DNA from: Synaphobranchus kaupii
Lineage: Eukaryota; Chordata; Actinopteri; Anguilliformes; Synaphobranchidae
Reading direction: 5' to 3'
Assembly: GCA_029718625.1 (NCBI GenBank)
Contig: CM056379.1
Location: 67,636,670-67,700,669, forward strand
DNA length: 64,000 nucleotides
A program made the position numbers and the translations under genes. Shown here piece by piece: positions 10,833-20,395 of this stretch. Below the pieces are notes generated by a model. The model did no database searches. It was not told the origin of the DNA and was given only the letters and a program-made list of their open reading frames with translations. Numbering within the stretch: position 1 is the first letter of the stretch; each line of letters begins with the position of its first letter.

Positions 10833-11070
10833 CACAGTCAACTTAGTGTATGTAAACTTCTGACCCACTGGAATTGTGATAGTGAATTAAAAGTGAAATA
10901 ATCTGTCTGTAAACAATTGTTGGAAAAATTACTTGTGTCATGCACAAAGTTAGATGTCCTAACTGAGTTGCCAGTACTATAGTTTGCTAACATGAAATCT
11001 GTGGAGTGGTTAAAAATGAGTTTTAATGACTTCAACCTAAGTGTATGTAAACATCCAACTTCAACTGTGT
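10833..11070. mobile_element. second Sleeping Beauty-like IR/DR segment
   Basis: It carries the same order as 5560-5794: gtgtatgtaaacttctgacc, ggaattgtgatagtgaatta, gtctgtaaacaattgttgga, cttgtgtcatgcacaaag and cctaagtgtatgtaaacatc. The ends read gacacagt ... actgtgtc, a short inverted repeat. No transposase accompanies it. Confidence 0.85.
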
Positions 11071-11074
11071 CTCA

Positions 11075-12135
11075 ACCACTAGGGGAGAAGATTATATAGT
11101 TAATTAATGGCTTAGAGACAGTGCTTTGTAGCATATGCATGAGTAACTTCACATTTTCTTTACGTTGCAATCATATTTTGTTGAGATGATATTTACAAGT
11201 TAAAAGTTGGCCATTTAATGACAGGCACTATTATGATCCTCAGAGGAACCTCAGTAATTTGTTTTGTCATGGTTTGTTTGTATTGTGTAATACACACAAT
11301 GTTTACTCAAAACACAGCCTGTCATTGTTCATACGTAGCCCTATGATAGAATGGGAGGGAGTGATAGTGTGTGATTCATGTTTTTTCTCATGGAGGCTTT
11401 GTAAATGTTGGGTTACACCCTTGTGCCGTGGCTGCACGGCACGGGTGCCGTAAAGGTATGAGGCTGTGGGTGGGCAATGACAGGTCTAAAAAACCATGTG
11501 CACTGTCATAACTTATGCAGGCATTCAGGGTGGAGTTTTAAGTAATGCCTTCTCCCAATTCTCATGGAAATACAAATCCTCTGCTTATAAGAACTTATAA
11601 AGCATACCATCTGAAACCAGAAAAAGACTGTGCCGATTTTGAGGGCACAATTCGATTTGATTCTTTCCTTTACGTACAGATAGCTATACTATTATTACAG
11701 TAATGGTCTTGACCTGCACAGAATTTTTAAAAAAATTTTTTGAACATTTTTAAACAATGGAAATAAGTGTTAAATAACACGTGTGGCATAGATGGCACGT
11801 ATGACACAGTCAACAAACTAGTTTTTCGTCATACTTAATGTAGACGTGAATCACTTGGTAATGGGTCTCTGGTTCGTTTGCTGTGCATCTTCTGCAGTGG
11901 CCATTATGTCTAACAGAGTAATCTATTAGACATAATGTCAAACACAGTTGCGTCACCTCACCAGAGTGCTAAATTTTCTTTACCAATTTTATGGTTAAAA
12001 CTAAATATCAGCATGCCCTCCAGGTCCATATTTCTAAATGTGTAATTGCGGTTTGAAAGAACAGCTGCAAGTGCTATGTAAACCAGAAACTTTTATACAT
12101 TTGTCCAATTTATACAGCTGTATATTTTTACTGAA
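11075..12135. other. non-coding, nothing recognised
   Basis: No conserved ORF. A small GC stem (gtgccgtg / cacggcac) lies near 11421-11441, and an inverted word pair (cattatgtctaacagagtaa / ttagacataatgtcaaacac) near 11905-11945. If the PMP22/EMP-like exon at 12353-12493 belongs to a gene, its last coding exon would be expected on the minus strand in or left of this stretch, but I could not identify one. Confidence 0.35.
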
Positions 12136-12139
12136 GCAA

Positions 12140-12245
12140 TTGAGGTATATACCTCGCTCAAGGGTACGATGGCAGTGCACCAGCTGGGAATCAAACCTGA
12201 AACATATGCGCTTCAAACTCAGTTCCCTATCCCTTGTACTACTGA
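12140..12245 (-). repeat. tRNA-derived SINE fragment
   Basis: On the minus strand: tagtacaagggatagggaac, then caggtttgattcccagctgg with a good B box (GGTTTGATTCC), then tgccatcgtacccttgagcg. This is a common teleost SINE-type sequence. The A box is weak. Confidence 0.55.
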
Positions 12246-12352
12246 AAAATATTCATTTCGGAGGAATTAATATATTACTCCCATGCAACAGGAATAGAAT
12301 GGGTATGTTACAATTCAAAGATGATAGTGAAGATGAATGGTGATAATCTTAC

Positions 12353-12493
12353 CAGCGATGAAGAGGAGGATCCCAATGATTGGCAGGAGGGAGAAGTTGA
12401 GGCTGCAACAGAGGGCCAGGCAGGAGATAACGAAGGCGATGATGAGGATGATAAGGCCCAGGATCATGAGAGCTGCCACTGCTTGTGCCCAAG
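12353..12493 (-). CDS. candidate host exon, PMP22/EMP/claudin-superfamily membrane protein
   Basis: This minus-strand segment has a good acceptor (tctgtgttccag) on its upstream side and donor gtaaga on its downstream side. It is 141 bp and opens in phase 2. The frame starts WAQAVAALMILGL, continues through a strongly hydrophobic run, then SLLPIIGILLFIAG at the donor. Two transmembrane segments with a short turn (CCSLNF) can be seen. As I recall the PMP22/EMP genes, their third coding exon has the same length and phase and ends in a similar IxxIxAG run, so a tetraspan membrane protein of that family is the best reading. Which paralogue is unknown, and the partner exons are not visible in the window. 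A spurious acidic ORF lies on the other strand. Confidence 0.68.
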
Positions 12494-12612
12494 CTGGAAC
12501 ACAGACACACACTCATGAGAGCTGCCACTGCTTGTGCCCAGGCTGGAACACAGACGCACACTCATATGAGAGCTGCCACTGCTTGTGCCCAGGCTGGAAC
12601 ACAGACAGACAG
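12464..12612 (-). repeat. three 49-bp tandem copies of a splice acceptor plus exon start
   Basis: Units start at about 12464, 12513 and 12562. Each carries, on the minus strand, a pyrimidine/GT-rich tract, ttccag, and the first about 30 bases of the exon at 12353-12493 (tgggcacaagcagtggcagc). Only the innermost copy continues into the rest of the exon. The (ca)n stretches between units may have promoted the duplication. See the finding on alternative acceptors. Confidence 0.85.
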
Positions 12613-13206
12613 ACACACACGTGTCAGGGGCGCCGGAAAGGGGGGGGACTTTTTACCGACTTTACGAATCCCTGTATTCCCGCATACAATCGCAACACTT
12701 AGCCTACAGTAAAAAGACGTTGCCTGCATTCCCGTCCATTCTAAGACATATATGCACGCAAACATAAAAATTACAGACTAGGCTAATGTCACAAAGTCCG
12801 TTGTTACACGAATCAAATGCATGCAGTGTACATCAAGAAATTAAATTGTTTCAATGATGTGATCACGTTGTCTGTTCAGCCGTTAAAGTTAGCTCAGCTC
12901 GCTATCAATAGCCCTGTAGCCTATATTGCGAACATGCTTCTGCAAAAATGTCAAAAAAATCAGAGCATAAGAAAGTAAAGTACAGTCAAACAAAACTAAA
13001 CATTAATGTTACATCGCCGTCCATTTTGAACGTCTACGTCTTAAGACGACAGAAAATACCCTGTTAACACGTCCATTTTGAACGTCTTAAGGCAAAATTG
13101 GGTGCTACCACTTCATCAGTTTCTGAGGGGAAACCCTACATACAATCATTGCAAGAGAGAAAACAATTCCCCACTCAACTTACCTATGAATTGAGTTTAA
13201 GAAATA
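12613..13206. other. non-coding left of the Gypsy element
   Basis: No gene is seen. It holds two copies of gtccattttgaacgtct (13019 and 13070) and words such as cttaagacg, which also occur in the MITE at 20396-20913, so a related repeat fragment probably lies here. Confidence 0.35.
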
Positions 13207-13210
13207 ATAT

Positions 13211-13683
13211 TGTAGCGAGCGCGGAGAATGAGGGAGAGAGACAGCAGTTTGCAGTACCCGAATCGCTCTAGCCGAGCTTCGTTTTATTCACGCTACCTTA
13301 CCAGCTCTTAAAAGAGCCGTTGGCTTATTCCAGGATCCAGCTCAGCGTTGTTCACAGTTGAAGCACCTTCGTAGACTGACCAGGAATACGCTTCAGGTAC
13401 TGCCTTATATTTCAACAAGTCGGCTGTGATTGGCGCAAACACTTACAACTTCCCAGCCAATCACAGCCACACATAAATTACAGTTAGCTTACGGTTACGT
13501 TTAAATTAAAGTGACAGTTAAATGACAGTTACAGTTTACAGTTACGCTAACACAATTCACGGCTAACAAGCTAACACAATTAAAACACACACAGCACGTT
13601 ATTTACAATTATTTACACTTCAACCGGGTAGCGGCTCACTACCCGGTCCTAGCCGGCCAGCTGACAACCCCCAGGCCGCCACA
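13211..13683 (-). repeat. 3' LTR of the Gypsy element
   Basis: 473 bp, beginning tgtagcgagcgcggagaatg and ending ctgacaacccccaggccgcc followed by aca on the plus strand. It carries 13 bases (aatacgcttcagg) absent from the other LTR. The pol frame runs about 60 bases into it before its stop. Confidence 0.92.
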
Positions 13684-16600
13684 TTGCCCCCACCCAAGGG
13701 GTCACAAGTCTCCGACGACCCCGCAGTCCACCCACAACTCACATCAAAGTCCCGTAAGTGGCCTGGGGGCCGCCGGTGTCGTTTAGGTCTCCCGGTAGCG
13801 CTCAGCGGAGTGTCGCTGGGCTCAGGCTCACTGGGTAACACAGTGTCGCTGCTCACCTCCGGCTCAGCTGCATCAGGAGTTGCCAGGGGCCTGTAGGGTG
13901 CTAGCCGGTCTTGATGTAGCACCACCAGGCGCCCCCGGCCTGGCATCCTGATGCGATAAACCACCTCCGAGAGCCGTTCCACAATTTCTCCAGGCCCCCG
14001 CCAGCTCGCTCGCAGCTTGGGCGACAGGCCCTTCTTCCGCTCAGGGCAATAAACCCAGACCTGCTCTCCCGCTGCAAAGGCCCGTCCTCTGCAGCGCGTG
14101 TCGTACCACCGCTTCTGCTTAACGCCGGCGGAGGCCTGGGCCTTGCGGGCGAAGTCGTGAGCGACGAGGAGGCGGTTCCGCAGCCGGTGGTAGTACTCCT
14201 CCCGAGTACGGCTGGGTTCTTCAGGCTCAGGCGGAGCCCCGAACACCAAGTCCACTGGTGTCCTGAGCTCCCGTCCGAACATCAGGGCAGCAGGGGTGAG
14301 TTGGCTGGACTCCTGCACGGCTGACCTGTAAGCCCACAGGACCAATGGCAGGTGGCGATCCCAGTCCCGCTGGTGCTGGCTGGCTAAGATGGCTAGCTGG
14401 GTAGCTAGCGTGCGGTTAAATCGCTCGACGAGGCCGTCGCTTTGAGGATGGAGTGGCGTCGTTCGGGTCTTTGTCACGCCCAGCCGTTTGCAGACCTCCG
14501 CCATCAGCTGGGATTCGAAGTTGCGCCCCTGGTCACTGTGGAGCTCGGCAGGGGCCCCGAAACGGGTGAACATCTCCTCCACGAGCCTCTCCGCCGTCGT
14601 CGCCGCACTCTGGTCTGGGATAGCGAATGCCTCCGGCCACTTGGTGAAGTAATCCATCGCGACCAGAATGTAGCGATTGCCGGAGTCGGTGACGGGGAAG
14701 GGCCCGAGGACGTCCACCCCCACCCGTTCCATGGGGGCCCCCACCAGGTGTTGTTGCAGGGGTGCTCGGGAGCGTTGACTAGGCCCTTTCTGTGCCGTGC
14801 AGGAGTCGCAGCAATGGACGTGGAGCTCGACGTCGTGACGACACCCCGGCCAGTGAAACTTCCCCCTCAGCCGGTGCAGGGTTTTGTTGTTGCCGAAGTG
14901 GCCCGCCCCCACCGAGCCATGGACCAACCTGAGGACATCAGGACGGAGCGCCCGTGGCACCAACAGCTGCAGGATGTCGCTGCCCCGGCCTGGGGCCTGC
15001 CACCGTCTGTAGAGGAGACCGTCGCGCTGCACCAGGCTGCTGTACAGGCTGTAGTAGCTTTTGACCTCTGGGCTCTCTGCCGACACCACCGACCGCTCGG
15101 GGTGCTGCCCCGCCTCCAGCCAGCTCCTCACCTTGCCCAGCGTGCTGTCTGCTTCCTGGGCCTCTCGGAGCTCCATGGGCGTCAGCGGCAGCCACCCCTC
15201 CGCGTCGGCGCTGGCCTGGACCACCGCCACATCTGGGCTCACCTGGTCCCGTTCCTCTTGGCGGCTGCAGTAGCGACACTCCTGGGCTGCGCACAGCCGG
15301 CGCGATAATGCGTCTGCATTCCCATGAAGTCGGCCTGCCCGTTGCCGGATTTCGAAGTCATAGCCTTGCAGTTGTTCCAGCCAGCGAGCAACTTGACCCT
15401 CAGGGTCTTTAAAAGTTAGGAGCCAGGTGAGCGAGGCGTGGTCGGTGCGCAGGAGGAAGTGGCTGCCTTGCAGGTACGGCCGGAAGTGGTGCAACGCCCT
15501 GACCACAGCGAGCAGCTCCCGCCTGGTGACGCAGTAATTGCGTTCCGCCTTCCCCAGGGCCTGGCTGTAGTAGGCAACCACTCGCTCGCCGTCTTCATCC
15601 TCCTGTGACAGGACGGCCCCCACTCCGGTGTTGCTTGCGTCGGTGTCAACAATGAAGGGTCGCTTGGCGTCGGGGTACGCCAACACTGGAGCTTCAGTGA
15701 GGGCCGCCCTGAGCTGGTCAAAGGCCATGGATTGCTCCTTCTGCCACACAAACGGCCGGCACTTATCCGTTAAGCGATGGAGGGGGCTAGCAAGGGTAGC
15801 GAAGTCCCGGACAAAGCGCCTATAATAGGACGCCAGGCCCAGGAAGCTTCGCAGCTCACCCACGTTGCCAGGGACCGGCCAGTCCCTCACAGCAGCCACC
15901 TTAGATGGAAAGGTGGCTACACCCCGCTCGCTGACGATGTGTCCTAGGAAGGCCGTCTCCCTCCGGAGGAGCTGGCACTTCTTTGGGTTTAGCCGCAATC
16001 CCGCCTGGCGGATTGCAGCTAGCACATCAGTCAGGTTAGCGAGGGCCTGCTGGAAGTCGCTGGTGTGTACCAGGAGGTCGTCCAAGTACACGACACAGCG
16101 ACTGCGAGGGACGGCCGCTAGCACCCGCTCCATCAGCCGCTCGAACGTGGCCGGCGCGTTGCATAGCCCGAAGGGCATCACCCGAAACTGCCAGAGACCG
16201 TGCCCAATAGTAAAGGCGGTCTTAGGCTTCGCTTCGGGTGCCAGCCTCACCTGCCAGTAGCCGCTGCGGAGGTCCAGCGAACTGAACCAGCTCGACCCGC
16301 TGATGTGGTCCAGGGCCTCGTCAATGCGGGGGAGTGGGTAGGAGTCTTTGGTGGTCACGAAGTTCAGACGCCTGTAGTCCACACAGAACCTCCACTCCCC
16401 GCTCTTCTTCTGGACCAGGACCGCAGGGGCTGCCCACGGGCTGTCGGAGGGCTCGATGACACCAGCAGCTGCCATTTCCTTCACCTTTTCCTCTGCCACC
16501 AGTCGCTTGGCAGGGGACATCCGGTGCGGCCGCAGACGGATGGGTTGAGCTGTGTCGGTGTTGATGGTGTGCTGCACCAGCTCGGTCTGGGTACAGTCCT

Positions 16601-17627
16601 CATCCTGCACTGCGAAAAGGTCTGCGTTTCCATCCAGGAGGCTTTTGAGCTGCTGGCGCTGCTGGTGGTCGAGCCCGCTGCTGCTTCGTTGCCACAGGGC
16701 ATGGACAGCTGCTGTCGTCTCGGCAGGCAGAGCTGGTTTGGGCTGGGCAGGCGGTTGCTGTGTGGCAGGCTGGTGGTGGTGGGCGAGCGAGTGGTCGGGC
16801 TGGGGCACTGTGGTCAGTGACGGTGGCTTGGGTGCAGTGGCTAGCTGGAGTAGCTTGCTTGCTGGCCGGGCTGTGGTGGCTAGGTGGCGTGCTCGTCGGG
16901 CCGGTTTTCGTGTCGGGCCGGACTGTAAGGCTACTGTCTCCGTGCCAAGAGTGATGCTGCCCCTTGACACATTAACGCAGGCTCCCCAGCGTTTCAGCAG
17001 GTCCAGGCCGATGATGCACGAGTCCGCGATGTCAGCTAGCCAGAACTCGTGCGACACCTCCTGCCCGGTCACCGTCACCTTCACCTTTTTCCTCCCCCTC
17101 ATCGCCATCTTTGCCCCCGTCACTGATGTCAGCGGTGTGGCGGTGGGCGTCCACGCCCCGGGAAGTTGGGGCCCGCCGGTGTTGTGGAGTACTCCTGGCC
17201 GGACAAGGGAGATGGTAGCCCCCGTGTCCACCAGGGCTCGGCAGGCCTGCCCGTCCAGCCAACAGTGGAGGTACAACCCACTGGCTTTGCCCAGCCGACC
17301 TACCCGTGGATGGGACTTATGCTCAGCCGCCTTTGTAAAGGCGCTTGTGCTAGCCTCCGCAGAGGTAGCTTGCTCAGTCGCCTTTGTAAAGGCGGTTGTG
17401 CTGGCCTCCCGAGAGGTAGCTGGAATTTTTGCCACTTGGGCGGGTAAGGCCGTACTGGGTTTGGGCACAGGGGTGTGTACCTGGTTGAGGAGGGTTGGTT
17501 CCCGGGGCGGCGTTCTCCTCACTGCGCCGTCCCTGCCTCGTTTCCCGACGGCGGGGGCTTCCGTGGCTTTGGTGCTGGAGCTGGGCAGTCGTGAGCGATA
17601 TGGCCCGGCTCGTCGCACCGGTAGCAC
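13620..17627 (-). CDS. pol: Gypsy pol polyprotein (protease, RT, RNase H, integrase)
   Basis: An uninterrupted frame of about 1335 codons. Domains with approximate residues: aspartic protease around LVDTGATISLV (133-143); reverse transcriptase from FCVDYRRLNFV (about 415) with catalytic YLDD (about 514); RNase H with VDTDAS (about 656), REL and TDHAS; integrase HHCC zinc site starting at HGSVGAGHF (about 900) and ending CDSC; DDE core with VDVLGPF (about 972), HSDQG (about 1028) and VERFNRT (about 1066); a GPG-type C-terminal module (about 1208). No chromodomain follows. The first codon of the open stretch is GTG, not ATG, and the frame is -1 relative to gag with overlap after the zinc knuckle. 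Expression by -1 ribosomal frameshifting as a gag-pol fusion is therefore likely. All visible catalytic residues are intact. Confidence 0.93.
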   Translation of the reverse strand: MLPVRRAGPYRSRLPSSSTKATEAPAVGKRGRDGAVRRTPPREPTLLNQVHTPVPKPSTALPAQVAKIPATSREASTTAFTKATEQATSAEASTSAFTKAAEHKSHPRVGRLGKASGLYLHCWLDGQACRALVDTGATISLVRPGVLHNTGGPQLPGAWTPTATPLTSVTGAKMAMRGRKKVKVTVTGQEVSHEFWLADIADSCIIGLDLLKRWGACVNVSRGSITLGTETVALQSGPTRKPARRARHLATTARPASKLLQLATAPKPPSLTTVPQPDHSLAHHHQPATQQPPAQPKPALPAETTAAVHALWQRSSSGLDHQQRQQLKSLLDGNADLFAVQDEDCTQTELVQHTINTDTAQPIRLRPHRMSPAKRLVAEEKVKEMAAAGVIEPSDSPWAAPAVLVQKKSGEWRFCVDYRRLNFVTTKDSYPLPRIDEALDHISGSSWFSSLDLRSGYWQVRLAPEAKPKTAFTIGHGLWQFRVMPFGLCNAPATFERLMERVLAAVPRSRCVVYLDDLLVHTSDFQQALANLTDVLAAIRQAGLRLNPKKCQLLRRETAFLGHIVSERGVATFPSKVAAVRDWPVPGNVGELRSFLGLASYYRRFVRDFATLASPLHRLTDKCRPFVWQKEQSMAFDQLRAALTEAPVLAYPDAKRPFIVDTDASNTGVGAVLSQEDEDGERVVAYYSQALGKAERNYCVTRRELLAVVRALHHFRPYLQGSHFLLRTDHASLTWLLTFKDPEGQVARWLEQLQGYDFEIRQRAGRLHGNADALSRRLCAAQECRYCSRQEERDQVSPDVAVVQASADAEGWLPLTPMELREAQEADSTLGKVRSWLEAGQHPERSVVSAESPEVKSYYSLYSSLVQRDGLLYRRWQAPGRGSDILQLLVPRALRPDVLRLVHGSVGAGHFGNNKTLHRLRGKFHWPGCRHDVELHVHCCDSCTAQKGPSQRSRAPLQQHLVGAPMERVGVDVLGPFPVTDSGNRYILVAMDYFTKWPEAFAIPDQSAATTAERLVEEMFTRFGAPAELHSDQGRNFESQLMAEVCKRLGVTKTRTTPLHPQSDGLVERFNRTLATQLAILASQHQRDWDRHLPLVLWAYRSAVQESSQLTPAALMFGRELRTPVDLVFGAPPEPEEPSRTREEYYHRLRNRLLVAHDFARKAQASAGVKQKRWYDTRCRGRAFAAGEQVWVYCPERKKGLSPKLRASWRGPGEIVERLSEVVYRIRMPGRGRLVVLHQDRLAPYRPLATPDAAEPEVSSDTVLPSEPEPSDTPLSATGRPKRHRRPPGHLRDFDVSCGWTAGSSETCDPLGGGNVAAWGLSAGRLGPGSEPLPG
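13684..13697 (-). promoter_or_regulatory. polypurine tract
   Basis: On the minus strand, ccttgggtgggggcaa lies immediately upstream of the 3' LTR. This is the expected place for the plus-strand primer, and its purine content fits. It lies within the pol frame. Confidence 0.6.
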
Positions 17628-18433
17628 CGGCCTTGTCGCCTCGCTGGCCGTTGTAGTGGTGTGCGTGTCCAGCAGACCTCCTCGCCGTCGGCCACCCTGA
17701 CGTGCTGGCGGGTTGGTTGTGGAGTGGGCCGGATAGCTAGGGTGTCTTCCGCCCGAGTTGTCTTGCTCAAAGCCTCGCTTATGGAACCCGGTTGGGCTAG
17801 GCTAACGTGGTCACGTAGGCGCTCTGGCGTGAGGGCTCGCAGGAATGCATGCAGCGCTAGCTTCTCCTGCGCTGCTGCATCGAACTCTGGGTAGGCCTCG
17901 CGGGCGTAGCGCTGTACGTCGGCCGCCACTTTTCCCCAGCTCTCCTCCTCACAGCGGTAGCAGCTTAGCAGCTTTTCCCGGCTTGCTTCGGCGGAGCGGT
18001 GCTGGGTGAACCGCCGTTGGAGTGCTGCGGTCAGAGCCTGTAGGTTTTGTCGCTCCGCCGGCGGCAGGTCCAGGATCGCCTCCAGCGCTGGGCCCTCCAG
18101 GGCGAGTGCCAGGTGTCCCGCTGTCTGCTCCGGCGTCCAGCTAGCCAGCTGAGCTGCTAGCTCTAGCTGCGCTAGGTACGACTCCAGCGACGCTGTTCCG
18201 TTGAACCGAGGTAGCTTCAGCTGCATTGTCGGCTTCGCGAGCGTGCCGTCGCGGCTTACCGATGCCGGATCCTCCTGTCTGCCGCTGAAGCCGTCCGGTC
18301 GCCTGGACACTCGCACCGCGGGAATCTGCCACTCGGGGCTGGTTATAGCCCCGGCCTTCCTCGCCTTCCTGCGGGTCAGCTCGCCGATCGTCCGCTCCAG
18401 TTCCTCCATCTCCCTCAGTAGGGCTCGTTCCAT
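17519..18433 (-). CDS. gag: Gypsy gag polyprotein
   Basis: About 304 codons from the first ATG (MERALLREMEELERTIG). The frame is open 18 bases further upstream, but that stretch starts with TTG inside the primer-binding region, so the ATG at 18433 is the better start. It has an N-terminal coiled-coil-like segment (residues 3-25), then a capsid-like region around LPRFNGTASLESYLAQLE, typical of Gypsy gag proteins. A single CCHC zinc knuckle CYRCDEPGHIAHDC sits near the C-terminus, where nucleocapsid binds RNA. The frame ends at SGNEAGTAQ and overlaps pol by about 109 bases. Confidence 0.9.
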   Translation of the reverse strand: MERALLREMEELERTIGELTRRKARKAGAITSPEWQIPAVRVSRRPDGFSGRQEDPASVSRDGTLAKPTMQLKLPRFNGTASLESYLAQLELAAQLASWTPEQTAGHLALALEGPALEAILDLPPAERQNLQALTAALQRRFTQHRSAEASREKLLSCYRCEEESWGKVAADVQRYAREAYPEFDAAAQEKLALHAFLRALTPERLRDHVSLAQPGSISEALSKTTRAEDTLAIRPTPQPTRQHVRVADGEEVCWTRTPLQRPARRQGRCYRCDEPGHIAHDCPAPAPKPRKPPPSGNEAGTAQ

Positions 18434-18451
18434 CCCACTTCCGGACACCAA
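18434..18451 (-). promoter_or_regulatory. presumed primer-binding site
   Basis: On the minus strand ttggtgtccggaagtggg directly follows the 5' LTR and precedes the gag ATG. This is where the tRNA primer anneals in LTR elements. I do not assign the tRNA. Confidence 0.55.
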
Positions 18452-18911
18452 TGTAGCGAGCGTGGAGAATGAGGGAGAGAGACTGCAGTTTGCAGTACCC
18501 GAATCGCTCTAGCCGAGCTTCGTTTTATTCACGCTACCTTACCAGCTCTTAAAAGAGCCGTTGGCTTATTCCAGGATCCAGCTCAGCGTTGTTCACAGTT
18601 GAAGCACCTTCGTAGACTGACCAGGTACTGCCTTATATTTCAACAAGTCGGCTGTGATTGGCGCAAACACTTACAACTTCCCAGCCAATCACAGCCACAC
18701 ATAAATTACAGTTAGCTTACGGTTACGTTTAAATTAAAGTGACAGTTAAATGACAGTTACAGTTTACAGTTACGCTAACACAATTCACGGCTAACAAGCT
18801 AACATAATTAAAACACACACAGCACGTTATTTACAATTATTTACACTTCAACCGGGTAGCGGCTCACTACCCGGTCCTAGCCGGCCAGCTGACAACCCCC
18901 AGGCCGCCACA
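18452..18911 (-). repeat. 5' LTR of the Gypsy element
   Basis: 460 bp, collinear with 13211-13683, with three visible substitutions and the 13-bp gap. As the upstream LTR on the minus strand it should hold the promoter. A ttatatttcaac stretch (18632) and AT-rich segments are present, but I cannot place the TATA box or start site. Confidence 0.92.
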
Positions 18912-19807
18912 ATATTGATTGACGGTGACATTATTAACATCTGCATTTTTTGTAGGCTACTGGTTACTTATTGAGAAAAACTGTAGCTTGTATACAATAT
19001 CATAGCTACTTGACATATTCATCTAATGTGGTGTGTTCGCCTAAGTGCCCACTAGATGGCAGTATTAGAGCACAAATGGCAACCTGTTGAATTTTGAGTA
19101 GATTGGGGGAAAAGAAAGAATTTGCTGTTCTGCAAGCCATTGATTTCGATGTAAACTGGTTAAGATCCTTTCTGATTAATGGCGAAATTTTTAGTTCAGC
19201 CAAGGGGTATTTTTTTATGTAATGGTGGTGTGAATTATATTTTACATTGTGGCTATTATGTCACATTGTGACTATAAATGTTGAAATCCTCACTTTGACC
19301 ACCTGTTGTCAATTTATTCATTAAAGCAGGCTATTATTAGACAAAGATTCACTGTCGCCATGATTCCTTCCTTTCCTATGTCCTAAATGCATAAGGGTGA
19401 TAACCTAGTTAGCCTACTATTCTGTTTTCCTTCAGTAATTGTTCCTATAATTAGGCTACAACACAGTTTTTTCTTTAGACAACGTGTGCATTACACACAC
19501 ATTTGAGTATTTTTGTTGTATTCCTTGTTATTGAAATCTAAAATAGAAACTTTCCATAATTTGTGGATACTAATCCCTTTGTTAAATATTGGTAACAATC
19601 GCATTCGTTTAGGCTATTGGCTATTTTAATTCAAAATCACTCTTTAATGAATGCGGAGGAGATCATTCATCATTAATTTACAACCTTGCTAAATGCATAT
19701 CTGTCTGCAAGGTTCAGGTATTAAGAATACACTCTCCATGCTGTATGGTTGATGTCTGCACTCATCCCCGTTCCCCAGTAGAGGTGCGCAACTTTCTCCC
19801 TTTAATT

Positions 19808-20262
19808 ACCCAGATAGCAAGCGAACGTTGAATCGACGTATATTAAATGTGGAATTCCGACGTGGATTCAACATCAATTTGCTCATCGGAGATCACGTTG
19901 AATCAACGTCAGAATATCGACAAATATTGAATAATCATCAAAATTGGTTATTTTTTTGCCCACAGTACACTCAATGCAATGAAGTTTTTTATCCATTTTA
20001 TGTGTTCAGCTGGCTAAGCAATTTATGACGGCGAATTATTTAGGCTACAGTTACGACTGACATTATCGGCTACTAACTAGTTCAGTTAGCTAATGGAGTG
20101 AGTCAGTGATGGCGACACACATTAAAACTTTTAAATATCATGTTAATATTTAACCTTGATTATTCAATATTGTTGGTATTCTGACATTGATTCAACGTGA
20201 TCTCGATGAGCAAATTGATGTTGAATCAATGTTGGAATTCCACATTGAATCTATGTCGATGA
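19808..20262. mobile_element. MITE with ACCCAGATAGCAA end (left-arm copy, one end lost)
   Basis: Starts acccagatagcaagcgaacg and contains the inverted words gaattccgacgtggattcaa / ttgaatcaatgttggaattc and tcaatttgctcat / atgagcaaattga. About 24 terminal bases present in the right-arm copy are missing at its other end. It belongs to the larger arm at 18999-20387. Confidence 0.65.
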
Positions 20263-20395
20263 GACTGAATAGTTTGGCACGCTCGGCTTGTCTTGTCGGC
20301 TGGAAGAACAAATGTTGGTATGTACTAATTAAATCCCTAAGTCACTTCTATTTATATGCGCAGTTTAAGTTTTGTGAAATGCCCATGTAGTTGGC

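Larger units (their letters stand above)
13207..18915 (-). mobile_element. Ty3/Gypsy LTR retrotransposon (complete, young)
   Basis: The 5.7-kb element runs from 13211 to 18911 and is transcribed on the minus strand. Order on that strand: 5' LTR (18452-18911), primer-binding region, gag, pol (protease, RT, RNase H, integrase), polypurine tract, 3' LTR (13211-13683). The LTRs begin TG and end CA, and a 4-bp duplication atat flanks them (13207-13210 and 18912-18915). Having integrase after RNase H places it in Ty3/Gypsy rather than Copia. The two LTRs differ by about three substitutions and one 13-bp indel, so insertion was recent. Its GC content is well above the surroundings. No env-like ORF is seen. 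Confidence 0.95.

Noticed and set aside
12321..12702. Acidic plus-strand ORFs (MIVKMNGDNLTSDEEEDPND and similar)
   Set aside because: Antisense to the spliced, hydrophobic exon and its repeated acceptor. Composition follows from the complementary strand.
14442..15308. Long plus-strand ORFs inside the Gypsy element (also 16200-16820 and 16552-17700)
   Set aside because: They are antisense shadows of the GC-rich pol frame, with no domain of their own and low-complexity composition.
18434..18451. gag starting at the upstream TTG (MVSGSG...)
   Set aside because: That codon is TTG and lies in the primer-binding region. The ATG at 18433 is the better start.
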